Source: Maribacter sp. 4G9 (GTDB lineage Bacteria; Bacteroidota; Bacteroidia; Flavobacteriales; Flavobacteriaceae). Taken from it: a DNA stretch of 64,000 nt. The stretch is taken from NCBI RefSeq assembly GCF_002742265.1, contig NZ_MDGL01000179.1:62001-126000 (forward strand), given 5' to 3'. The notes under the pieces were generated by a model. That model saw nothing but the letters and a program-made list of their open reading frames with translations, was not told the DNA's origin and searched no databases. Positions 39,101-47,219 of this stretch are shown one piece after another. Numbering within the stretch: position 1 is the stretch's first letter; every line of letters starts with the position of its first letter. The translations under genes were made by a program, and so were the position numbers.

Positions 39101-39458
39101 GTTCAGGGCTATTTTCCTTACATCTGTAACCACGATTGCCGGTTTGGCGCCCCTTATGGCGGAAACTAGTAGGCAAGCCCAGTTTTTAAAACCTATGGCC
39201 ATTTCAATCGCATACGGTATTGGTATCGCGACTGTTTTAACATTATTGATGTTGCCATTGTTTCTGTCCTTTGGAAATAAATTGAAATCGAAAAACAAGA
39301 TGTTGGCGAGCGGTCACAAGATTACCAAGGAAGAGGTAGAAAGGGCCATCTTGGAGCAAAGGGAAAAAGAACATTTGGAAGGACAAAAGAATCATGGCCC
39401 CAACGGAAATCTATTGGAAGAAAAACCATATCATAAAGAATTAGAAGAAACCTTATAA
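36183..39458 (+). CDS. RND-family efflux transporter permease
   Basis: Proton-driven inner-membrane exporter, 1091 residues with the duplicated RND layout: membrane helix 1 (about 10-30), a large periplasmic loop (about 31-320), helices 2-6 (about 330-480), helix 7 near 535, a second periplasmic loop and helices 8-12 (about 875-1030). TM4 carries GILVDDGIVIAENIYQH, with the Asp pair of the proton relay. A charged cytoplasmic tail of about 50 residues follows the last helix. The closest functional class is AcrB/MexB-like, but the substrate is unknown. Coupled at both ends by 1-bp overlaps. Confidence 0.95.
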   Translation: MRKIIEYFIRYHVAVNVVVIAFALFGIVGYKSLKSSFFPLSDSKNISISITYPGASPQEVEEGIVLKIEDNLKGLEGVDRVTSTSRENSGTINIEIEKGRDIDFMLLEVKNAVDRVPTFPTGMEPLIVSKLEAVRQTISFAISGENIPLATLKNVGRQIENDLRAIPGISQIEISGFPQEEIEIAVNENSLLAYGISFQEVATAVGNANILVTGGNIKTEAEEYLIRANNRSYYGDELSNLIIKADPSGSTVRLKDVAEIKDRFAEDPNASYFDGNLAVNVSITSTNTEDLIQSANDVKSYVEEFNQKYTNVELDIVSDQSETLVQRTELLAENAIMGMILVLIFLSLFLNTRLAFWVAFGLPVAFLGMFVFAGFFNVTINVLSLFGMIIVIGILVDDGIVIAENIYQHYEKGKSPVQAAVDGTMEVLPPIISAIITTILAFSIFLFLDSRIGEFFGEVSVIVILTLVVSLIEALIILPAHLAHSKALQPLDDKPKKGLANAFAKLRVINDFGDKIMVWMRDKLYAPSLRFAMRYKILTFSFFAMALVLTFGSLGGGIIRTAFFPRIASDRVSIELQMPNGTNEKVTDSIISLIEEKAEIVNQELTKEYLSNSDKMMYENMIRRLGPGSSTAQLTINLLPGEERPDEVVADVVTRRIEDLVGPVIGVESLIYGSGGNFGGSPVSVSLLGNNIEELKAAKNELKGILQNNTRLKDISDNDPAGIKEIRLQLKENAYLLGLDLRTVMNQVRAGFFGVQAQRFQRSQDEIRVWVRYDRENRSSITNLDEMRIVTSSGDRVPLKEIAEYSIERGDVAINRLEGRREIQVSADMKDIKDSPTEIMAEIQNVIMPDIQSKYPTVSASYEGQNRELGKLTGSLKVVGLSVLLLIYITIAFTFRSFSQPLMLLLLVPFSFTAVAWGHWIHDFPLNVLSILGIIALIGIMVNDGLVLIGKFNTNLREGMTFDAAIYEAGKSRFRAIFLTSVTTIAGLAPLMAETSRQAQFLKPMAISIAYGIGIATVLTLLMLPLFLSFGNKLKSKNKMLASGHKITKEEVERAILEQREKEHLEGQKNHGPNGNLLEEKPYHKELEETL

Positions 39459-40774
39459 TGATAAGATTTAAATTAACAATTTTCCTAGTACTGGTCTCTT
39501 TTTTGGGTAGTGCACAGGAAAACCTACTTTCCAAGCAAGAAGCGATTGCGAAAGCTTTGGAGAATAATTTTGGCATCTTGGTGGCCAACAACAATTTAAG
39601 GATTGCGGAGAATAACAAAAGCCTTATGAATTCAGGTTTTTTGCCTTCCTTAACAGGAAATGCCGGAGCTTCCTATGATAAAAACAATCAAGAGGCCACT
39701 TTTCAGGATGGTAATGTTAGGGTTATTGATGGTGCAGAAACCACAAGGTACAATGCTTCCTTAAACATGAACTATACACTTTTCGACGGTCTGGGAAGAA
39801 TGTATGATTTCAAGAGACTCAAGGAAGAATATAATTTGAGTGCTCTGGAGACGAGGGAAACTATTGAGACCACCATGCTCCAATTGTTTACGGTCTATTT
39901 TGAAGTAGCAAGACTTACCGAGAATATTAATGTATTGGAAGAAACTTTTTCCAATACAAAAAACAGATTGCAAAGGGCGGAATATAGCTTTGAATTCGGC
40001 CGTACAAATAAATTGGATGTCTTGAACGCTGAAGTTGACTTGGTCAACGATAGTATAAACCTTATGAACGAGCGGCAAACGCTCAGAAATACCAAAAGGG
40101 ATTTGAATCTCCTGTTGAACCGTGAGCTCCTTACCACTTTTGAGGTGGATACGGTCGTGACTTTTTCCAACCCTATTAGACTCGAGGAATTTCTTGGGCT
40201 TGGAGTCGAAAACAATGTGCGGATTCTTCAAATGAAACAGAATATCAAAATTAACGACTTCACCTTGAAATCCAGTAAATCGGTCTTTTTGCCCACCGTT
40301 GGGCTAACAGGATCATATGGTTGGAACCAAGGTAATTTCCCTGCAACCAACTTCTTGGCGTCAAATGTATCTACAGGGGTTTCCGCAGGTCTAAATTTAA
40401 CTTGGAATTTGTTCAATGGAGGAACAAGTATTACCCAAATAAAGAATGCCAAGATTTTACTGGATAACCAAGAGATATTGGAAAATCAGACCATTCAAGA
40501 GGTGAAACGGGATATTGAAAACGCCAAGGACGATTATAGAAACCGACTTGATATACTGGCACTGCAAGAGAAAAATGTAATAACGGCGCAAAACAATTTT
40601 GATCGATCTAACGAGCAATATAAACTGGGGCGAATTACCTCCGTAGAACTAAGACAGGCACAGCTCAATCTTTTGAATGCCCAGACCAACAAAAATTTTG
40701 CCAAATACGATGCCAAATTGGCGGAATTACAATTACTTCAGTTGACCGGGCAATTATTGAACATTGAAATATAA
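39458..40774 (+). CDS. TolC-family outer-membrane efflux protein
   Basis: Outer-membrane channel component of the tripartite pump. The 438-residue protein has a Sec signal peptide (cleavage after FLGSAQ, about residue 21) and two OEP repeats of mostly helical sequence with the family blocks LNMNYTLFDGLGRMYDFKRL and LNLTWNLFNGGTSITQIKNA, as well as QYKLGRITSVELRQAQLNLL near the end. Third gene of the efflux operon. Confidence 0.94.
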   Translation: MIRFKLTIFLVLVSFLGSAQENLLSKQEAIAKALENNFGILVANNNLRIAENNKSLMNSGFLPSLTGNAGASYDKNNQEATFQDGNVRVIDGAETTRYNASLNMNYTLFDGLGRMYDFKRLKEEYNLSALETRETIETTMLQLFTVYFEVARLTENINVLEETFSNTKNRLQRAEYSFEFGRTNKLDVLNAEVDLVNDSINLMNERQTLRNTKRDLNLLLNRELLTTFEVDTVVTFSNPIRLEEFLGLGVENNVRILQMKQNIKINDFTLKSSKSVFLPTVGLTGSYGWNQGNFPATNFLASNVSTGVSAGLNLTWNLFNGGTSITQIKNAKILLDNQEILENQTIQEVKRDIENAKDDYRNRLDILALQEKNVITAQNNFDRSNEQYKLGRITSVELRQAQLNLLNAQTNKNFAKYDAKLAELQLLQLTGQLLNIEI

Positions 40775-40809
40775 TAGGAATAGGTCAACAACTTATTAAG
40801 TATACAACT

Positions 40810-41481
40810 ATGTACAAGGATAAAACGGACAAGGAACTTTTGGAGGTGTTGGAGCAATATGCCATGTTGACTTTTGAGTCCCAACTTATATTGAAGGATG
40901 AGATTAGGGAAAGAGGTATCATTGCCGATACTGCAGGATTGGATGCCGCTATCGACGATAAAATATCGCGAATCAAGAATTTTGAATATTTAAAGGATTT
41001 TGGCTTTAAGGCTGAGACCATGGCGGATAAATTCTTGGTAACCAGAACCCTAAATGCCACTTTAACAGATGTCTTTGCGGTCATATTGGGCCTTGTCTTA
41101 TTCTTTTTGGGGGTCAACGGGGTTGTCAACCTTGTAATGACCTTCGTAAATGGCGATGAAATTGACGTGTTTACCCTGGCCGTCAAGTTTGCCATGGCGG
41201 GACTTGTTTTTGTTGGCATTAAATTCTTTAGTGGCTTAAAACGCTTGTTTGATTATACCGGATTTGAGTTGGCACGAACGGATGGCGATATTACCCTTAA
41301 AAAACGCTTTGATATAAAGTTGGAAGAAATAAAGGCAAAGGCATCGGATTTATTTTTGGACAGGAATGAAGATGATTTGATGCTTAAACTGGGTAATGAA
41401 GTCATCTTTACTTCCAATGCACAGAATTTGGTTCAAAGAATGACCTTGGAGGAACTGACAAAGCGCCTCAAGGGAAACTAG
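40810..41481 (+). CDS. Two-span membrane protein of unknown function
   Basis: A 223-residue protein with a soluble helical N-terminal part (about 1-75, TDKELLEVLEQYAMLTFESQ), two closely spaced hydrophobic segments (about 88-112 and 122-145) and a soluble C-terminal part with alternating charged and hydrophobic residues. I do not recognise a named family. It starts 36 bp after the TolC-like gene and 13 bp before the CPXCG gene on the same strand, so it may be in the efflux transcript, but nothing in its sequence indicates an efflux role. Confidence 0.8.
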   Translation: MYKDKTDKELLEVLEQYAMLTFESQLILKDEIRERGIIADTAGLDAAIDDKISRIKNFEYLKDFGFKAETMADKFLVTRTLNATLTDVFAVILGLVLFFLGVNGVVNLVMTFVNGDEIDVFTLAVKFAMAGLVFVGIKFFSGLKRLFDYTGFELARTDGDITLKKRFDIKLEEIKAKASDLFLDRNEDDLMLKLGNEVIFTSNAQNLVQRMTLEELTKRLKGN

Positions 41482-41493
41482 CTTTTTTCAACT

Positions 41494-41676
41494 ATGTACG
41501 AACACTTCTTTCAATGTCCCTATTGTTGGGAAGAGGTTTCCATGCTTATGGACCCATCAATTTCCAGGCAAACGTATATAGAGGATTGTGAGGTATGTTG
41601 TAATCCCATTGAAGTAGCCCCAGAGTTCCAAAACAATGAATTGGTAGGTTTTGAGGCTAGGGAAATTGGGCAATAA
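41494..41676 (+). CDS. CPXCG-motif small cysteine-rich protein
   Basis: A 60-residue zinc-ribbon-like protein with two Cys pairs: CPYC (residues 8-11) and CEVCC (about 32-36), followed by NPIEV. The pattern matches the CPXCG-motif family found across proteobacteria and Bacteroidota, whose function is unknown. The arrangement suggests binding of one zinc ion. It ends convergently 40 bp from the GIN-domain gene. Confidence 0.88.
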   Translation: MYEHFFQCPYCWEEVSMLMDPSISRQTYIEDCEVCCNPIEVAPEFQNNELVGFEAREIGQ

Positions 41677-41715
41677 TACCAGTTCTGGCTCATTCCTAAA
41701 TTGGAAATGGTATAA

Positions 41716-42396
41716 CTAATCCATTTCTTCAATCTTACCTCCAAAGACTTTGTCCCTTTTCACGTTCTTGGGTTTGCCGTAAATATAAATTGAACCACCG
41801 GCCTTTACTTTGGCATTTACTTCCTCCGTGGCTTTAACATCGGCCCTACCGCCTGCCATCACGGTTACTTCGGTCACCTCCGTATTCAAATCCTTGCAAT
41901 AGGCCTTTCCGCCCGTATTCACGGAAACTTCCTGTTTTTTACTGCTTCCCGTTAGGTTTATTTCACTTCCGGATACGGAACGAACGTAGACTTCCTCCAA
42001 ATCGACCTTTAGGTCAATGATTCCACCTTCCTGTCCTTTGATTTCGACTTTGGAACCTTTAAAGGTTTCTTCAGAAATAATTTTTGCATTTTCGTTGACA
42101 TCCAGCAACGTGAGGTCTTCCGTGTAGTACAAGGTGCCCTTGGCCTCATCGCCGTCCATAAAATTGCCAAACTCCATCTTGATTTTTAGAAGTCCGTTTT
42201 TGTTGGATATTTCCACTTCGTCACGGTCGTCTCCCGTAATCACCAATTTGTTCTCATTGCTCTTCACCAATGAAATAACAATACGGTCATAAACCTTGAG
42301 CTCGGTGAATTTGTCAAGGGTCTTGGTATTGGCTTTTTGCGCGATACAAAAAGAACTGATCAATGCGAAACTTATGTTAAATAACCAGATTTTCAT
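41716..42396 (-). CDS. Exported GIN-domain (DUF2807) protein
   Basis: A 226-residue protein with a Sec signal peptide (cleavage near CIAQ, about residue 20) followed by a putative auto-transporter adhesin head (GIN) domain: a right-handed beta-solenoid built from short repeats with a Gly/Ala-rich, Thr/Val-rich rhythm (VEIKGQEGGIIDLKVDLEEV, VSVNTGGKAYCKDLNT, VTVMAGGRADVKATEE, VKAGGSIYIYGKPK). A periplasmic or surface location is likely; molecular role unknown. The gene stands alone. Confidence 0.87.
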   Translation of the reverse strand: MKIWLFNISFALISSFCIAQKANTKTLDKFTELKVYDRIVISLVKSNENKLVITGDDRDEVEISNKNGLLKIKMEFGNFMDGDEAKGTLYYTEDLTLLDVNENAKIISEETFKGSKVEIKGQEGGIIDLKVDLEEVYVRSVSGSEINLTGSSKKQEVSVNTGGKAYCKDLNTEVTEVTVMAGGRADVKATEEVNAKVKAGGSIYIYGKPKNVKRDKVFGGKIEEMD

Positions 42397-42488
42397 TTTA
42401 GGTTTTACTTTTTGGTGCTTGTTATTGCCCGTTAAATTACGATTAATCTTTCAAATGTGATAGGAATTAAACATGCCTCAATAAAAGA

Positions 42489-43334
42489 TTAGGGTAGGGT
42501 GGCCCTATATTGGGTTGGGGTGATTCCCTTCAGTTCCTTGAACCTTCTATTAAAATTGGATTGTGATTGAAAACCACAGGCTTCTGCAATTTCGCTGATG
42601 GACATGGAATTGGATCGGGCCAATTGCTGGGATGCGTGTGCTACCCTATATTCTATTAAAAAGTCCATAAAGCTTTTGTTGGTATGTTTTTTAAAGAACC
42701 TACAAAAGGAGTTTTTGGTCAAATAGCTCAACGAAGCTACTTCTTCCAATGGTATGGGCCTATGGAAGTTTTGTATCACCAAATCAAAAATGCGCTGCAA
42801 ACGTTCGCCCTCATCCAAACTCCTGACTTTTGTAGGTGCCGAAATGGAGAGTATTTGATCGGGATGGTCGCACAACCTGCTCAATAGCTTCAACAATCCC
42901 AAAAAACGGTCGAACCTATTTTTATGTTCCATCGCTTTTATGAAATGACCAAGTTTCTTTTGATTTTCCAGGACTCGAAATCCAGTTTGCGCTTTTTCAA
43001 AAAATCTTCGCACCTCCTGTAGTTCCAATAGATGGAAAAAATGCTCCCCAAAGGATTCCTTGGTAAAAAAGAGGGTGTACATTTTTGAAGCTGTATTGCC
43101 AATATCCTCACTTTTAAAAAGATGGGGGATATTGCTTCCTAACACAAATAGATCTGTGGAGTTGTATTGATGGATGCCATCCATGAGAACCAGCTTTCCG
43201 GTACCCTGTTCAATATAGCTGATTTGTATTTCTTCATGTTGGTGAAGCTTATCATAAAACCGTTCCTCCCTGTCAATTTGAAATACCAAATTTTCGGAGG
43301 GAGACTTCGGGATGATGAACGGTAATACCTTCAT
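42489..43334 (-). CDS. AraC-family transcriptional regulator
   Basis: A 281-residue regulator with an N-terminal cupin-like sensing domain (KLHQHEEIQISYIEQGTGKL near residue 29) and a C-terminal double helix-turn-helix (about 185-280: IPLEEVASLSYLTKNSFCRF and SISEIAEACGFQSQSNFNRR, ending KELKGITPTQYRATLP). It is divergent from the hydroxyproline operon, whose first gene starts 142 bp away, so it is the best candidate for that operon's activator, probably responding to hydroxyproline or an intermediate (inference from position). Confidence 0.92.
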   Translation of the reverse strand: MKVLPFIIPKSPSENLVFQIDREERFYDKLHQHEEIQISYIEQGTGKLVLMDGIHQYNSTDLFVLGSNIPHLFKSEDIGNTASKMYTLFFTKESFGEHFFHLLELQEVRRFFEKAQTGFRVLENQKKLGHFIKAMEHKNRFDRFLGLLKLLSRLCDHPDQILSISAPTKVRSLDEGERLQRIFDLVIQNFHRPIPLEEVASLSYLTKNSFCRFFKKHTNKSFMDFLIEYRVAHASQQLARSNSMSISEIAEACGFQSQSNFNRRFKELKGITPTQYRATLP

Positions 43335-43476
43335 AAGCTAAAAATAGTTTTAATTATCCATTAAAATTGAAAAAAATATAATAATTGGGGTAATATAGTA
43401 TTGATTTAGGATAAAATCCAATTGGTTGCTTTTAAGGACGTATATGTATTTTTATACAATTAAAATATACAGAGTT

Positions 43477-44406
43477 ATGGCACTTTCATGGAGCGGGGTA
43501 ATGCCCGCGGTTACTACAAAATTTACAAAGGACGGAGCGTTGGACCTAGAAATGTTCCAAGTGAACATAGAGGCCCAGGTAGCTGCCGGGGTAAATGGAA
43601 TAATATTGGGAGGTACCCTTGGCGAGGCAAGTACGCTTACAGGTGATGAAAAGGAGACCTTATTGAAGAAGACTATTGGGATTGTGGACGGAAAGGTTCC
43701 CGTAATATTGAATATCGCGGAGCAGACCACCCAAGGTGCCAAGGATGCCGTGAAGGCCGCGGAGAAAAATGGCGCTTCTGGTCTAATGATGTTACCTCCA
43801 ATGCGCTATAAGGCGAACGATCTGGAAACTGTTACCTATTTCCAAGAAGTGGCAAGAAGTACGGATTTGCCCATCATGATTTACAATAATCCTATTGATT
43901 ATGGAATCATGGTGACCTTGGATATGTTCGAAACCTTATTGGAGGAAAAAAATATTACGGCCGTTAAGGAAAGTACACGCGATATTTCCAATGTTACACG
44001 TATAAAGAACCGTTTTGGCGACAGACTCAAGGTATTGACGGGTGTGGATACCCTTGGTCTTGAAAGCTTATTGATGGGTGCCGAAGGATGGGTCGCAGGA
44101 CTGGTATGTGCCTTTCCAGCGGAAACGGTCGCCATTTATAAATTGGCAAAGGCCGGAAGGATCATGGAGGCTTTGGAAATTTACCGATGGTTCCTGCCTC
44201 TATTGGAATTGGATATCAATCCCCAGCTAGTACAGAACATAAAATTGGCAGAGGTCGCCACGGGCATAGGCACGGAAAATGTAAGGGCTCCAAGACTTCC
44301 TTTACAGGGGGCCGAGCGGGAAAGGGTCTTGAAAATTATCGAAATTGGTATGGCGACCAGGCCTCAACTACCTGAATATTTGCATTTGGAGGAAACCATT
44401 TCATAG
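43477..44406 (+). CDS. Dihydrodipicolinate-synthase-family lyase, likely pyrroline-4-hydroxy-2-carboxylate deaminase
   Basis: A 309-residue class I aldolase-fold enzyme. The ATG at 43477 (MALSWSGVMPAVTTKF) was chosen over one at 43426 because the family begins there. The Schiff-base Lys164 (ITAVKEST) and the catalytic Tyr136 (LPIMIYNNP) are present, with GGTLGEAS at the substrate-carboxylate loop. In hydroxyproline degradation a member of this family deaminates 1-pyrroline-4-hydroxy-2-carboxylate to 2-oxoglutarate semialdehyde; the neighbouring epimerase and FAD dehydrogenase make that the best assignment. A plain dihydrodipicolinate synthase role is less likely. Confidence 0.85.
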   Translation: MALSWSGVMPAVTTKFTKDGALDLEMFQVNIEAQVAAGVNGIILGGTLGEASTLTGDEKETLLKKTIGIVDGKVPVILNIAEQTTQGAKDAVKAAEKNGASGLMMLPPMRYKANDLETVTYFQEVARSTDLPIMIYNNPIDYGIMVTLDMFETLLEEKNITAVKESTRDISNVTRIKNRFGDRLKVLTGVDTLGLESLLMGAEGWVAGLVCAFPAETVAIYKLAKAGRIMEALEIYRWFLPLLELDINPQLVQNIKLAEVATGIGTENVRAPRLPLQGAERERVLKIIEIGMATRPQLPEYLHLEETIS

Positions 44407-44414
44407 ATGAAAGG

Positions 44415-46142
44415 ATGATGGCAAGACGGATTTTTAAGCGAATTTTTACCCTATGGGTAGGTACATTACTATATCTAAATCCCCTTCAGGCACAAAAGGA
44501 AGTCTTGGAAAAAATCATCGGGGAGGTGGAGGCATTTGAACTGTATGACCGGAACGAATTCCCCCTTGGCCGATACTTGCCCGAAGTCTATAAAAAGGAT
44601 GCCGATTTTGCATCGGAACAGTTGGCAAAACTGGAATCTGTGGAAACGGATGATCTTTCCGAAACCGAGTTGATATCCTTGGAATTACTAAAATTTAGTC
44701 TCCAGAATAGGGTGGACGAGTATAATTTCGGTCTGTATCTAAACCCCATTCAGGCGGATCAAGGTTTTCATCTTAGCCTTAATTATCGCATACGCCCTAT
44801 ACGGGATTATGAAAGTGCCAAGCATTATTTGAACGCGCTCAATGATATGCCCCGCTTTGCCGAGGAACATTTTCAAGTATTGCGAATGGCCTTGGAAAGG
44901 AAGGTTTCGCAACCAAAGGCAATTTTTGAGGGATATGAATCCACCTATAAACAACATATCACGAAAAATGTTGCCGAGAATGCATTTTACGGGCCCTTTA
45001 TGGACCTACCCTCATCCTTTACACCAGCACAAAAGGATTCCATTCTAAATGCGGCCAAAGTGGCCATTGAGGCATCGGTGGTGCCTACCTTCAAAAGAAT
45101 AAAGGAGTTCTTTGAATCGGAATACTTGCCCCGTACCCGAAATACGTTTGGTATTTCCGCCACACCAGGAGGGGCTGAACTCTATCAGAACAGGGTAAAT
45201 TTTTATACCACTACGGATACCTATACGGCCAATGATATACACGAGATAGGGTTAAAGGAGGTAGCACGGATACGGTCTGAAATGGAGGGAATCATCAAGT
45301 CCGTCGATTTCAAGGGAAGTTTTGCCGATTTCCTGAGGTTTCTTCGCACAGACCCACAGTTTTACGTGACCGATGGCGAGGAGTTGTTAAAGGAAGCCAG
45401 GAACATTGCAAAGCAAATAGATGCCCAATTACCGGCTTATTTTTCCACTTTGCCAAGAAAACCCTACGGAGTCATAAAAGTACCGGATGCCTTGGCTCCA
45501 AAATATACGGGCGGTAGGTACTCCGGCTCTCGAAGTCCAACAGAACCCGGGTATTATTTGGTAAACACCTATAAATTGGACAGCAGGCCATTGTACGTAT
45601 TGCCGTCCTTGACCCTTCACGAAGCGGTTCCCGGCCATCATTTGCAGGGGAGCCTCAATCAGGAATTGTCCGATAGTATACCCCAATTCAGAAGGGATAT
45701 GTACCTCTCCGCCTTTGGGGAAGGATGGGCCCTGTATACCGAGTTTTTGGGCGATGAAATGGGCATGTACAAGACACCGTACGAAAAATTTGGCAAGCTC
45801 ACCTATGAAATGTGGCGCGCAACCCGTTTGGTGGTGGATACGGGCATTCACGCCAAAGGTTGGACAAAGCAACAGGTCTTGGACTTTATGAAGGACAACA
45901 CGGCACTCTCCTTACATGAAATCAATACGGAAACGGACCGATATATCGCTTGGCCGGGACAGGCCTTGTCCTATAAAATGGGCGAATTGAAGATCAGGGA
46001 GTTAAGAACCAAGGCAGAAGCGGAGCTTGGCCCCAAATTTAATATTCGGGAATTCCATGAGGTTATTTTGGGCCAGGGTACGGTTACCTTGCCCATTTTG
46101 GAAAGAAGGGTGAACGATTATATTAAAAGAGAAAAGGCCTAG
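44415..46142 (+). CDS. DUF885 zinc-peptidase-like exported protein
   Basis: A 575-residue protein with a signal peptide (cleavage after PLQAQ, about residue 27) and the DUF885 metallopeptidase-like signature LTLHEAVPGHHLQG (about 397-410), with a downstream Glu in AFGEGWALYTEFLG. These residues are consistent with a gluzincin-type zinc site. It lies 8 bp after the lyase gene and 68 bp before the epimerase gene, inside the hydroxyproline operon. A role in releasing hydroxyproline from peptides (for example collagen-like ones) in the periplasm is an inference from context. Confidence 0.85.
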   Translation: MMARRIFKRIFTLWVGTLLYLNPLQAQKEVLEKIIGEVEAFELYDRNEFPLGRYLPEVYKKDADFASEQLAKLESVETDDLSETELISLELLKFSLQNRVDEYNFGLYLNPIQADQGFHLSLNYRIRPIRDYESAKHYLNALNDMPRFAEEHFQVLRMALERKVSQPKAIFEGYESTYKQHITKNVAENAFYGPFMDLPSSFTPAQKDSILNAAKVAIEASVVPTFKRIKEFFESEYLPRTRNTFGISATPGGAELYQNRVNFYTTTDTYTANDIHEIGLKEVARIRSEMEGIIKSVDFKGSFADFLRFLRTDPQFYVTDGEELLKEARNIAKQIDAQLPAYFSTLPRKPYGVIKVPDALAPKYTGGRYSGSRSPTEPGYYLVNTYKLDSRPLYVLPSLTLHEAVPGHHLQGSLNQELSDSIPQFRRDMYLSAFGEGWALYTEFLGDEMGMYKTPYEKFGKLTYEMWRATRLVVDTGIHAKGWTKQQVLDFMKDNTALSLHEINTETDRYIAWPGQALSYKMGELKIRELRTKAEAELGPKFNIREFHEVILGQGTVTLPILERRVNDYIKREKA

Positions 46143-46210
46143 GAGCGAACCATAAATTTGAGCGAACTTCGGAGTACAAATTCCAGCATATCCAACAAAA
46201 TAGAAATTGA

Positions 46211-47218
46211 GTGAAAAGCCATGTGTTTAAATGTGTTGATGGCCATACCTGCGGAAATCCGGTAAGGCTTATTGTTAAAGGTGCGCCGGATTTGAAAGGT
46301 GCGAATATGAGCGAAAAGCGACTCCATTTTATGGAAGAGTTTGATTGGATCAGGAAGGGCCTCATGTACGAGCCTAGGGGCCATGACATGATGAGCGGGG
46401 CCTTTTTGTATCCGCCTACAGATCCTAAAAATGATTTTGGCATTGTCTTTATAGAAACGAGTGGATGCCTGCCTATGTGCGGGCATGGCAGTATTGGCGT
46501 AATAACGATGGCCATTGAGGAGGGAATCGTGGTTCCCAAGGAGCCAGGGAAGATCAGAATGGAAGCCCCGGCCGGTTTGGTGGAAGTTACATACCATCAG
46601 AACGAAAATAAAGTGGAGTGGGTAAAATTGGTCAATGTAGGCTCCTATTTGGCAGCATCTGATTTGACGGTCTCTTCCAGTTTTTTGGGTGAGCTTGTTT
46701 TTGATGTTGCCTACGGCGGAAACTACTACGCCATCTTTGATCCACAGGGAAATTTTTCGGGATTGCAAGATTATTCCGCATCGCAACTGATAGAAATGGC
46801 CCGGGAGCTTCGGCAGGACATCAACTTAAAATATCCCGAAAGGTTCGTGCATCCAGAAAATCCTTCCATCAAGGATGTGAGCCATATTCTTTGGACGGGC
46901 ACTACCATTTCCCCCGATGCTACGGCCAGAAATGCCGTATTCTATGGGGATAAGGCTATCGATCGTTCTCCATGTGGCACCGGGACATCGGCAAGGATGG
47001 CACAATGGCATGCCAAAGGGAAACTGGGAATGGGAGAGGAGTTCATACATGAAAGTATCATCGGTTCAAAATTCATAGGTATGGTGGAATCGGAATGTAA
47101 AATTGGTAATTTTACGGGCATAGTACCTAGCATTAAGGGTTGGGCCAGAAAGTATGGCTATAATGAAATCAGTATTGATGATTCCGACCCTTATTCAGAA
47201 GGTTTTCAAGTAATCTAA
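46211..47218 (+). CDS. 4-hydroxyproline 2-epimerase (proline racemase family)
   Basis: Converts trans-4-hydroxy-L-proline to cis-4-hydroxy-D-proline by a two-base mechanism. The 335-residue protein keeps both catalytic cysteines: Cys90 in PMCGHG and Cys255 in SPCGTGTS. The presence of both Cys argues against a trans-3-hydroxyproline dehydratase, which has Thr at one site. The start is a GTG at 46211, giving MKSHVFKCVDGHTCGNPVRL as usual for the family. It ends 1 bp before the FAD dehydrogenase start, so the two consecutive enzymes are cotranslated. Confidence 0.92.
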   Translation: MKSHVFKCVDGHTCGNPVRLIVKGAPDLKGANMSEKRLHFMEEFDWIRKGLMYEPRGHDMMSGAFLYPPTDPKNDFGIVFIETSGCLPMCGHGSIGVITMAIEEGIVVPKEPGKIRMEAPAGLVEVTYHQNENKVEWVKLVNVGSYLAASDLTVSSSFLGELVFDVAYGGNYYAIFDPQGNFSGLQDYSASQLIEMARELRQDINLKYPERFVHPENPSIKDVSHILWTGTTISPDATARNAVFYGDKAIDRSPCGTGTSARMAQWHAKGKLGMGEEFIHESIIGSKFIGMVESECKIGNFTGIVPSIKGWARKYGYNEISIDDSDPYSEGFQVI

Positions 47219-47219
47219 T

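Noticed and set aside
37139-39298. Minus-strand frames opposite the RND permease
   Set aside because: Shadow frames of a long membrane-protein gene; low-complexity translations without domain features.
43426-43476. Longer N terminus for the hydroxyproline lyase
   Set aside because: The extra 17 residues are Tyr/Ile-rich and unlike the family start; the ATG at 43477 fits the aldolase fold.
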